Shown in pieces: positions 1 through 6,317 of a stretch of DNA of 6,317 nucleotides. The stretch is from Bacteroidota bacterium (GTDB lineage: Bacteria > Bacteroidota > Bacteroidia > Bacteroidales > VadinHA17). The stretch lies in assembly GCA_030611395.1 (NCBI GenBank), contig JAUWPX010000092.1, forward strand, positions 1 through 6,317. Reading direction: 5' to 3'. Numbering within the stretch: position 1 is the stretch's first letter; the number at the start of each line of letters is the position of its first letter. The notes beneath the pieces were generated by a model, which made no database searches, was not told the origin of the DNA, and saw only the letters and a list, made by a program, of their open reading frames with translations. The position numbers and the translations under genes are program-made.

Positions 1-1
1 G

Positions 2-2773
2 GATGACCCTGACAGGTTAAGATATACAAAACAGGAATTCCTGAAAACGCCACAGGAGATGAGTGAGATATTCTCTGATATTCATGAAGAACTTGAGAAT
101 ACAGTTGAAGTTGTTGAAAAAATTGAGGATTATGAGCTTAATCATAAACCTGTCATGCCTGATTTTAGTATTCCTGAAGGCTTTAAGGATGAGGATGATT
201 ACCTTCGTTATCTTTCCTTCGAAGGTGCAAAAACGAGATATGGTAATATTACAGATGATATTAAGGAAAGGATAGATTTTGAGTTGTCTGTAATAGAGAA
301 AATGGGTTATCCGGGATATTTTCTTATTGTTCAGGATTTTCTTAATGCAGCAAGGAAAATGAACGTTTCCATTGGTCCTGGAAGAGGATCAGCAGCCGGT
401 TCGGTCGTTTCATACTGTACCGGGATTACAGACATTGATCCATTGAAATATAACCTTCTTTTTGAGAGGTTTCTGAATCCTGATAGAGTTTCGATGCCTG
501 ATATTGATATTGATTTTGACGAGGATGGCCGTGATAAGGTTCTTAAATGGGTGGTGGAAAAATATGGGAAAGATCATGTTGCTCATATTATTACTTTTGG
601 TACTATGGCTGCTAAAATGGCGATACGGGATGTTGGCAGAATTCAAAAACTTCCTTTAGCCGAAGCTGACAGGCTGGCTAAATTGGTGCCTGAACGACCG
701 GGAACTACATTAAAATCAGCTTATAATGATGTTCCCGAACTTAGAGCTGAACGAACATCAGAAAATAAACTCGTTTCACAAACTCTTAAATTTGCCGAAA
801 TTCTGGAAGGATCTGTTCGCCATACCGGTCTGCATGCCTGCGGTATAATAATCGGAAAAAACAAGCTTATCGAACATATTCCTTTATCAACAAGTAAAGA
901 ATCAGATTTACTTGTAACGCAATTTGATGGCAGTCATGTTGAAGATGCTGGAATGTTGAAAATGGACTTCCTGGGTTTGAAAACTTTATCTATTATCAGG
1001 GATGCGGTTGAAAATATAAAAGAATCAAAAGGGATTGATATTGATATAAGTAATATTCCTCTTGATGATGAAAAAACTTATGAATTATATAGTCGCGGTG
1101 ATACTACCGGGATATTCCAGTTCGAATCCGGCGGAATGAGGAAATACCTGAAGGAACTTAAACCTAACAGGTTTGAAGATCTTATTGCTATGAATGCATT
1201 GTACAGGCCGGGACCAATGGAACATATTCCCAGATTCATCTTCAGAAAAAACGGACAGGAAAAAATTCGTTATGAACTTCCGGTAATGGAAGAGTATCTG
1301 AAGGATACATATGGTATTACTGTATATCAGGAGCAGGTGATGCAACTTTCTCAGGCTATGGCCGGATTCTCACGTGGTCAGGCAGATGCTTTGAGACAAG
1401 CTATGGGAAAGAAGAAAAAGAAGGTGATGGATGAACTCAGAGAGAAATTTTTCGAAGGCTGCAAGACCAATGGATATGCCGTAAGTAGTGTTGGAAAAAT
1501 TTGGCAGGACTGGGAAGCATTTGCACCGTATGCGTTTAATAAATCACACTCTACTTGCTATGCTTTTGTTTCATATCAAACAGCTTACCTGAAAACTCAT
1601 TTTCCTGCTGAATATATGGCTGCAGTTCTTAGCAGAAATGTTAATGATATTAAAAAAATTACTCTGTTCATGGATGAAACCAAGCGTATGGGAATTTTGG
1701 TTCTTGGCCCGAATGTGAATGAGAGTGATATAAAATTTACTGTGAATAAGGAGGGTAATATCCCTTTTGGACTTGGAGCAATAAAGGGAATGGGGGAAAA
1801 TGCTGCCAGGCAAATCATAACAGAAAGGGAGAAAAATGGATCGTTCAGGGACATTTATGATTTTGTTGAAAGAATAGACCTGTTTGCAGTTAATAAGAAA
1901 AACTTTGAAGCCCTTGCTATGGCAGGAGCCTTTGATAATTTTACAGATATTGAAAGAGGACAGTTTTTTAGTCTGGATAATAAGGGAATTTCTTTTATTG
2001 AAAATTTATTAAGGTTTGGAAATAAAATAAAAAATGAAAAAAATACTACTCAGAAATCATTATTTGGGGACACTCAGGGATTTGAAATAGTAAAGCCCGA
2101 AATACCCCAGGTTACTGACTGGTCAAAACTGGAAAAACTAAATAAGGAAAAGGAAGTTATTGGAATTTTCCTTTCTGCACATCCATTGGATGATTTTAAG
2201 CTTGAAATAGATAAATTTTGTAATACTACATTGGCACAACTTAATGATCCAAAATCATTGAAAGACAAGGAAATAACAGTGGCGGGAATAGTTACCGATA
2301 TAAAGAATGAAACAACAAGAAAAGGGAATCCATATGGAGTTCTTACTATTCAGGATTATACAGATACATATCGGCTTGCAATGTTTAGCAACGATTATAT
2401 TAATTATAGAAACTATTTCAAAGATGTGGGCTTATTCTTGTTGATAAAGGGGAAATTCCAACCAAAATATTACAATAATGACGAGTTGGAATTTAAGGTA
2501 AAAAAAATACATCTTTTACCTGATGTAAAGGAAGAGCTTATTAATACCGTTTCACTGGAAATGCCGATAAGTGAAATCACGCCTGAATTTATTGATGATT
2601 TTGACCGGATTACTAAGGAAAATAATGGAAAAACCACGGTGAAATTTAGTATTTATGATAACGAAGGGAAATATAATATTGAAATGTTCTCCAGAACAAG
2701 GAGGATTTATTTATCAGACAATTTTATTAATTTCCTTGAAAAAAATAATAATATTGGGTATAAACTGAATTAA
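2..2773 (+). CDS. dnaE: DNA polymerase III subunit alpha, DnaE1 type (partial, N-terminus outside window)
   Basis: Catalytic subunit of the replicative DNA polymerase, extending primers in the cytoplasmic replisome. The frame is open from base 2, and the 19 codons before the first ATG (position 59) already read as DnaE-like sequence, so that ATG is internal. Numbering visible residues from base 2 (923 in all): PGRGSAAGS at 126-134; PDIDIDF with D167 and D169, matching E. coli D401/D403; GTMAAKMAIRDVGR at 200-213; KMDFLGLKT with the third catalytic Asp, D322; YRPGPM at 401-406; TVYQEQVM at 440-447; a helix-hairpin-helix stretch (GLGAIKGMG) at about 590-610; QKSLF, a likely internal beta-clamp motif, at 684-688; SAHPLDDF at 725-732; and an OB-fold at about 758-845. 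The first catalytic Asp lies 517 residues before the clamp motif, against 519 in E. coli, and the C-terminal length after it also agrees, so only about 235 N-terminal residues (PHP region) should be missing. The complete C-terminal part argues against the DnaE2/ImuC type. No frameshift or lost catalytic residue is seen. Whether the PHP domain keeps its metal ligands cannot be judged here. Confidence 0.97.
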   Translation, partial: DDPDRLRYTKQEFLKTPQEMSEIFSDIHEELENTVEVVEKIEDYELNHKPVMPDFSIPEGFKDEDDYLRYLSFEGAKTRYGNITDDIKERIDFELSVIEKMGYPGYFLIVQDFLNAARKMNVSIGPGRGSAAGSVVSYCTGITDIDPLKYNLLFERFLNPDRVSMPDIDIDFDEDGRDKVLKWVVEKYGKDHVAHIITFGTMAAKMAIRDVGRIQKLPLAEADRLAKLVPERPGTTLKSAYNDVPELRAERTSENKLVSQTLKFAEILEGSVRHTGLHACGIIIGKNKLIEHIPLSTSKESDLLVTQFDGSHVEDAGMLKMDFLGLKTLSIIRDAVENIKESKGIDIDISNIPLDDEKTYELYSRGDTTGIFQFESGGMRKYLKELKPNRFEDLIAMNALYRPGPMEHIPRFIFRKNGQEKIRYELPVMEEYLKDTYGITVYQEQVMQLSQAMAGFSRGQADALRQAMGKKKKKVMDELREKFFEGCKTNGYAVSSVGKIWQDWEAFAPYAFNKSHSTCYAFVSYQTAYLKTHFPAEYMAAVLSRNVNDIKKITLFMDETKRMGILVLGPNVNESDIKFTVNKEGNIPFGLGAIKGMGENAARQIITEREKNGSFRDIYDFVERIDLFAVNKKNFEALAMAGAFDNFTDIERGQFFSLDNKGISFIENLLRFGNKIKNEKNTTQKSLFGDTQGFEIVKPEIPQVTDWSKLEKLNKEKEVIGIFLSAHPLDDFKLEIDKFCNTTLAQLNDPKSLKDKEITVAGIVTDIKNETTRKGNPYGVLTIQDYTDTYRLAMFSNDYINYRNYFKDVGLFLLIKGKFQPKYYNNDELEFKVKKIHLLPDVKEELINTVSLEMPISEITPEFIDDFDRITKENNGKTTVKFSIYDNEGKYNIEMFSRTRRIYLSDNFINFLEKNNNIGYKLN
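2051..2065 (+). other. Internal beta-clamp-binding motif of DnaE (QKSLF)
   Basis: These five codons encode Gln-Lys-Ser-Leu-Phe, which fits the bacterial clamp-binding pattern QxxLF. The position relative to the polymerase active site and to the C-terminus matches the internal clamp motif of E. coli alpha (QADMF at 920-924). It follows a charged, low-complexity linker rich in Lys and Asn. The motif is seen directly; clamp binding is inferred from the family. Confidence 0.7.
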
Positions 2774-2783
2774 AATATATTTG
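2753..2783 (+). promoter_or_regulatory. Candidate Bacteroidota-type promoter for trxA
   Basis: TATATTTG at 2776-2783 fits the Bacteroidota -7 consensus TAnnTTTG exactly. ATTG at 2753-2756 lies 19 nt upstream and fits the -33 element TTTG with one mismatch. The -33 element would lie inside the last codons of dnaE. The predicted transcription start is a few bases after 2783, giving a trxA leader of roughly 100 nt. AT-rich sequence yields such matches by chance, so this is a candidate only. Confidence 0.45.
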
Positions 2784-2892
2784 CGCCTGGTTTTGTTTAT
2801 TATTTCAAATAAAATTTCTCCGGAAAGAACATGAATTATAAGGAAGAACCATCAAATACTTAAAATTAGTAACGAACTAAAAAACCATTATT

Positions 2893-3210
2893 ATGACAGT
2901 TGAAGTAAATGATTCAAATTTTGAAGAAGTTGTATTAAAATCAGATAAACTTGTTATTATCGATTTTTGGGCCGAATGGTGTGGTCCATGCAGAATGGTA
3001 ACACCAATTATTGAGGAGATTAGTGAAGAGTATGACGGGAAAGTTCTTGTGGCAAAAGTAGACGTAGATAGTAATCCGGGGATCTCATCAAAACTTGGGA
3101 TCAGGAATATTCCTACTGTTATGTTTTTTAAGGACGGGGAAATGGTTGATAAACAAGTGGGAGCTGTTCCTAAAAGTAATTTTGTTTCAAAGCTTGAACC
3201 TTTTTTATAA
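2893..3210 (+). CDS. trxA: Thioredoxin 1
   Basis: Small cytoplasmic thiol-disulfide oxidoreductase that reduces protein disulfides and is recharged by thioredoxin reductase. The 105 residues are the normal length for a single-domain thioredoxin. The sequence shows the FWAEWCGPC active-site stretch with redox cysteines C30 and C33, the buried Asp D24 (E. coli D26), the cis-proline loop NIPT with P74 (E. coli P76), FFKDGE at 78-83 and the VGA turn at 89-91. There is no signal peptide, so this is a cytoplasmic thioredoxin and not a secreted TlpA/DsbE-type protein. The ATG start gives a standard thioredoxin N-terminus; the bases before it (ACTAAAAAACCATTATT) hold no Shine-Dalgarno motif, as is common in Bacteroidota. 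It lies 119 nt after dnaE behind a candidate promoter of its own, and 66 nt before the LOG-family gene. Confidence 0.97.
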   Translation: MTVEVNDSNFEEVVLKSDKLVIIDFWAEWCGPCRMVTPIIEEISEEYDGKVLVAKVDVDSNPGISSKLGIRNIPTVMFFKDGEMVDKQVGAVPKSNFVSKLEPFL

Positions 3211-3276
3211 GTTAATTTTTATTTCGTTCTGGTTTTTGATAACTCCATTTTTGAAATATATTTTTTTCTATTTATC

Positions 3277-3867
3277 ATGTCTGAAATAACAACAGCAGGA
3301 ATTTTTTGCGCTTCAAGTCCAAGAATTGATCAGGAGTATTTTAAAGCTGCTGATGAAGTAACCGGTATCCTTGTCAGGAATGATATTACTATATATTTTG
3401 GAGGAGGGAAATATGGACTGATGGGGCAGATTGCAACACGGGTAAACAGGGACAATGGAAAGATCATTGGTGTTATTCCCAGGTTCATGAAAGAAGAAAA
3501 CTGGCACCACGAAAGCATTAAGAAATTGATTGTTGTTAATTCAATGCATGAACGGAAGGAGACAATACTTAATCAAAGTGAAGCTCTTATCGCTTTTCCC
3601 GGAGGTTGTGGAACGGTAGAAGAACTTATGGAAGCAATTACCTGGAAACAGTTAGGGTTATATACCGGACCAATAATCATCCTTAATACAAAAGGTTATT
3701 ATGATCCGTTATTGACATTCCTGGAAAAAATGATTAATGAAAGTTTTCTACGCGAAGTACACAGAAATATGTGGAGTGTAATTGAAAACCCATCTGAAAT
3801 TATGAGTGCAATAAGAAAATCGCCACCCTGGAGTGTTAAAGCAAGAAACTTTGCTGCTGTGAAATGA
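3277..3867 (+). CDS. LOG family protein (TIGR00730; putative nucleoside 5'-monophosphate phosphoribohydrolase)
   Basis: Cytoplasmic Rossmann-like enzyme of the LOG (Lonely Guy) family. Characterised members split the N-glycosidic bond of cytokinin riboside 5'-monophosphates or of ordinary nucleotides such as AMP; older annotations wrongly call them lysine decarboxylases. The 196 residues match the family length. Signatures in order: GIFCASS at 8-14 (nucleotide-binding first strand), GGGKYGLMG at 42-50, GVIPRFM at 65-71, MHERK at 90-94 with the catalytic-type R93, and PGGCGTVEE at 108-116 with E116. All key residues are present, so the protein is probably active. The ATG start leaves only a short lead before the first strand and has no Shine-Dalgarno motif. 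The 66-nt gap after trxA would allow co-transcription; a possible promoter there (TTTC, 20 nt, CATTTTTG at 3246-3253) has two mismatches and is weak. The gene ends 16 nt before the convergent phosphatase gene. The natural substrate cannot be told from sequence, and no cytokinin biosynthesis gene is nearby. Confidence 0.93.
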   Translation: MSEITTAGIFCASSPRIDQEYFKAADEVTGILVRNDITIYFGGGKYGLMGQIATRVNRDNGKIIGVIPRFMKEENWHHESIKKLIVVNSMHERKETILNQSEALIAFPGGCGTVEELMEAITWKQLGLYTGPIIILNTKGYYDPLLTFLEKMINESFLREVHRNMWSVIENPSEIMSAIRKSPPWSVKARNFAAVK

Positions 3868-3883
3868 GGAACAAAGAGCCTGG

Positions 3884-6317
3884 TTAGGTTGTTATTCGCA
3901 TACCGATAAGTAAAATGTCATCTATCTGAGACAATTCTCCTCTCCATTCTTCTATAGTTTTATCCAGATGTTCTTTTTGTTCCTTCATAGTCATATGTTG
4001 AATAGAAAGAAGAAGTTCTTTAACATTTCTTGTTTTAAATTTTTTACCGTGAATTCCTCCAAACTGGTCAGCATAACCATCTGAGAAAAGATAAAACACA
4101 TCTCCTTCCTTAACCTTTATGGTGTGGTTTGTAAATTTTTGGCCTACTTTAATAGATGACAAACCGATGGAGAACCGGTCAGCTTTTGTTTCAATAAGCT
4201 CTTCATCTCTTATTAAATAAAGGGCATTATAAGCTCCGGCATATTGTATTTCATTTATTTTAGAATCATAAACAATAAGAGAAAGGTCCATACCATCCTT
4301 AACCTCATCACTTTCACTTTGCTGAGTAAGTGTTCCGGAAACCTCATCGTTAAGCTGGTCGAGAATTGCTGCGGGTTCAGTAAAGCCATATTCTTTAACA
4401 ATTTTATTAAGGGAATTATGTCCGATTAATGACATAAACGCTCCTGGAACACCATGTCCTGTACAATCAACTGCTGCAATAAACTGCTTTGAGTCAAGAA
4501 TATGAAGCCAGTAAAAATCTCCGCTTACGATATCTTTTGGTTTAAAAAGGATAAAAGTTTCAGGAATAGAATCTTCAGGTGGGAGTATAGCTTTTTGAAT
4601 CCGTTTTGCATAGCGAATACTGGCGGTAATATCTTTGTTTATTTCTTCAATTTCTTCACTCTTCTGAACAACCTCGGCAGTTCGTTCAGCTACTTTCTTT
4701 TCAAGAATTTGTTTTTCTATTATCAAATTACGCTCCCTGACTTTAATAAAAACGAAAACAGCGATAAAAGTGAGAATTATGCATCCGAGGATGAACCACC
4801 ATGATTGATAAAACGGGGGTCTGATGACAAAATCGTAGGTAACCGGTTCGGAATTCCAGGTACCGGAGCTGTTTTTTGCTATTACCTTGAATGAATATTT
4901 ACCGGGGGATAAGGAAGGATAAATTGCCCTCGTTGTCGTTGTTTCCGGTCGCCAGTCATCTTCAGCACCTTTTAGCATAATTTTGTATCGTACTGCCCCG
5001 GGGTTTGAAAGGCAAATGCTGTAATAATCAAATATTAGTGACTTTTCTACGTGGCTAAGGTTCATTTCGGGGACCATAGCTCTGGATTCATAATTTATTT
5101 TCAAGGATTTTATATGGGTTAATGGTTCGGGAATATTTTTTCTGGCTTTCCCCGGATCATATTTTGTTACACCGTTTGCTGTTCCAAACCATAAATTGTT
5201 ATCAGTATCCATGAAAGATGCATTGTCTTTTGTTTCGATACCCACATAACCGTTTTTCTCACAGAAAGTATATATTTTATTTTCAGACTGGTTTAATATA
5301 TTCAAACCATTATTAGAGCCTACATATATATTATTGTTATTGTCAACATTGATAACTGAAACAATATTTGAAAGTAATCCGTCAGATATTGAGTAATGTT
5401 TTTTAATACTGTCTTTTTCAACGACATATACACCCGAAGTGGTTCCTATCCAGATATTACCATCTAAATCTTCAGCCATTGTTTTAGGCACAAGCTCATT
5501 TTCCGGACTAATTCTAATAAATGTATCTCTTTTGGCTATATATTTTGTAAGTCCGTTTTTTGCTTCAGACCCAATCCACATATCGTTATTTGAATCAAGC
5601 AGCAATGCCGTAATATGGTTCCCGGCAAGTCCGTAAATTTGAGTATATGTTTTTCCTTCACCTTTATCATTATCCCATAATATAAGCCTGTCGTTTGCAC
5701 CAATCCATATTCTATTTTTATTATCAATTTCCAGTGCATTTACAATATGATCAACAGGCAGCAATTGGTTGAGGTAAGAATCGAAAATAAATTTTTCTTC
5801 GTCAATCAGATATTGAAAAACACCTCCTCCATTTGAACCTATCCAAAGGTTATTATCCATATCTTCTTTAATAAACCGGATCTTGTTATCTATCATATTC
5901 TTTTCCCGGTTGAGAATACGTATTTTTTCTTTTCCGGATTTTAAAGGATCGCAAATGCAAATCCCTTTATTGGTTCCAAACCAGAAAGCCCCATTTTTAT
6001 CCTGTTGAATAGCCCAGACGTTTTTATCAGGCAATCCCTCTTCAGGCATAATAGTGATAAAACTTTCTCCTTTGAAAATAGATAATCCATGATACTGGCT
6101 TGCAATAACTATATTTCCTTCCCTATCTTCTGTGATACATTGTATATAACTTGCATTCAGCCCATTATCAGTTGTGAAATTTGTCATCTTTTCTCCCGAG
6201 AAACGGGTAATACCACCACCCCAGGTTCCTACCCAGACATTTCCCTGACTATCTTCGGTGATATAGCTGATCCAGTTGTTTGCCAGGCCGTCTCTCTTAT
6301 CATAGATTACCATTTTT
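3884..6317 (-). CDS. Membrane sensor with two-component-regulator propeller, Y_Y_Y domain and SpoIIE/PP2C phosphatase (partial, N-terminus outside window)
   Basis: Probable transmembrane signalling phosphatase: an extracytoplasmic sensor controlling a cytoplasmic PP2C-type Ser/Thr phosphatase. The frame stays open to the window edge and the ATG at 6313 falls inside a propeller repeat, so the true start and any signal peptide lie outside. Counting from that Met (809 residues): nine Reg_prop-like repeats at about 1-385; a Y_Y_Y domain at about 400-499 ending in the typical IRPPFYQSWWF; one hydrophobic helix at about 504-524; a charged coiled coil at about 525-575; and a SpoIIE domain at about 585-808. 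Expected metal-binding acidic residues are present: D599 in SGDFYW, D616 in DCTGHG, D745 in FSDGYAD, and D798/D799 in QIDDILL. There is no HisKA/HATPase, receiver or AraC domain, unlike hybrid two-component sensors with the same front end. By family logic the substrate would be a phosphorylated STAS-type antagonist or similar regulator; none is encoded here. The ligand is unknown. Confidence 0.93.
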   Translation of the reverse strand, partial: KMVIYDKRDGLANNWISYITEDSQGNVWVGTWGGGITRFSGEKMTNFTTDNGLNASYIQCITEDREGNIVIASQYHGLSIFKGESFITIMPEEGLPDKNVWAIQQDKNGAFWFGTNKGICICDPLKSGKEKIRILNREKNMIDNKIRFIKEDMDNNLWIGSNGGGVFQYLIDEEKFIFDSYLNQLLPVDHIVNALEIDNKNRIWIGANDRLILWDNDKGEGKTYTQIYGLAGNHITALLLDSNNDMWIGSEAKNGLTKYIAKRDTFIRISPENELVPKTMAEDLDGNIWIGTTSGVYVVEKDSIKKHYSISDGLLSNIVSVINVDNNNNIYVGSNNGLNILNQSENKIYTFCEKNGYVGIETKDNASFMDTDNNLWFGTANGVTKYDPGKARKNIPEPLTHIKSLKINYESRAMVPEMNLSHVEKSLIFDYYSICLSNPGAVRYKIMLKGAEDDWRPETTTTRAIYPSLSPGKYSFKVIAKNSSGTWNSEPVTYDFVIRPPFYQSWWFILGCIILTFIAVFVFIKVRERNLIIEKQILEKKVAERTAEVVQKSEEIEEINKDITASIRYAKRIQKAILPPEDSIPETFILFKPKDIVSGDFYWLHILDSKQFIAAVDCTGHGVPGAFMSLIGHNSLNKIVKEYGFTEPAAILDQLNDEVSGTLTQQSESDEVKDGMDLSLIVYDSKINEIQYAGAYNALYLIRDEELIETKADRFSIGLSSIKVGQKFTNHTIKVKEGDVFYLFSDGYADQFGGIHGKKFKTRNVKELLLSIQHMTMKEQKEHLDKTIEEWRGELSQIDDILLIGMRITT
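5159..6313 (-). repeat. Array of nine Reg_prop beta-propeller repeats within the sensor phosphatase
   Basis: The protein repeats a unit of 42-46 residues built around a D-x-x-G/N-N-x-W-I-G-T/S core followed by a G-[IVL]-x-x-[FY] strand. The core aromatic, or its replacement, falls at residues 27, 69, 111, 157, 203, 246, 288, 330 and 375 counted from the Met at 6313. Trp is replaced by Val in repeat 2 (69) and by Tyr in repeat 8 (330). Related proteins often carry about 12-14 repeats forming two seven-bladed propellers, so several more probably lie beyond the right edge. The repeats are diverged at DNA level and are not a recombinational tandem array. Confidence 0.85.

Noticed and set aside
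59..61. ATG at 59 as the dnaE start
   Set aside because: The 19 in-frame codons upstream continue DnaE-like sequence, and the whole PHP region would be missing, so the gene starts before the window.
410..646. Minus-strand open frame inside dnaE
   Set aside because: It lies opposite the conserved catalytic region of dnaE, and its translation resembles no protein family; the same holds for the other minus-strand frames within dnaE.
2796..2813. Inverted repeat TTTATT-ATTTCA-AATAAA after dnaE as a terminator
   Set aside because: The six-pair stem is all A-T and is not followed by a T-run, so chance in AT-rich sequence explains it.
2831..2863. Ten-codon ORF (MNYKEEPSNT) in the dnaE-trxA gap, a possible leader peptide
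   Set aside because: It is too short to carry coding evidence, has no ribosome-binding signal, and does not resemble an attenuator peptide.
3095..3289. Plus-strand open frame overlapping the end of trxA and the start of the LOG gene
   Set aside because: It is a shifted frame of trxA. Its hydrophobic tail comes from the T-rich spacer, so it is not a credible small membrane protein.
3870..3893. Imperfect hairpin between the convergent stops (AACAA/TTGTT plus CCT/AGG) as a bidirectional terminator
   Set aside because: The stem is interrupted by a four-base bulge, is weak, and has no T-run on either strand.
4502..4804. Plus-strand 100-codon frame opposite the phosphatase gene
   Set aside because: It is antisense to the membrane helix, coiled coil and start of the SpoIIE domain. 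The Phe/Asn-rich translation is what the reverse of a Lys/Glu-rich coiled coil gives.

Overview
The window looks like an ordinary piece of an AT-rich Bacteroidota chromosome, probably class Bacteroidia; genus and species cannot be read from it. Four things point there: the Reg_prop/Y_Y_Y sensor architecture, which is especially common in Bacteroidota; the lack of Shine-Dalgarno sequences before the two visible starts; a promoter-like match to the Bacteroidota consensus (TTTG, 19-21 nt, TAnnTTTG) before the thioredoxin gene; and the general look of the DnaE and SpoIIE-type protein sequences.

Layout: three genes point right and one points left. At the left edge is most of dnaE (replicative DNA polymerase III alpha subunit), with its N-terminal PHP region cut off by the window. 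A 119-nt gap carrying the candidate promoter leads to trxA (thioredoxin 1). After 66 nt comes a LOG-family gene (nucleoside 5'-monophosphate phosphoribohydrolase type, TIGR00730). It ends only 16 nt from the stop codon of a large convergent minus-strand gene. That gene encodes a membrane-anchored sensor protein: a beta-propeller repeat array, a Y_Y_Y domain, one transmembrane helix, a coiled coil and a cytoplasmic SpoIIE/PP2C-type phosphatase domain. Its N-terminus runs off the right edge.

How they work together: dnaE, trxA and the LOG gene are housekeeping functions (replication, thiol redox, nucleotide metabolism) and share orientation, but nothing shows a joint pathway. The phosphatase gene is a separate signalling unit, and its partners (STAS-domain antagonist, anti-sigma kinase) are not in the window.

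There are no tRNA or rRNA genes, CRISPR arrays, insertion sequences or attachment sites, and no gene-free stretch above 300 bases. I found no convincing undescribed system. The most interesting item is the sensor-phosphatase fusion, which has no histidine kinase or DNA-binding domain in its visible part.
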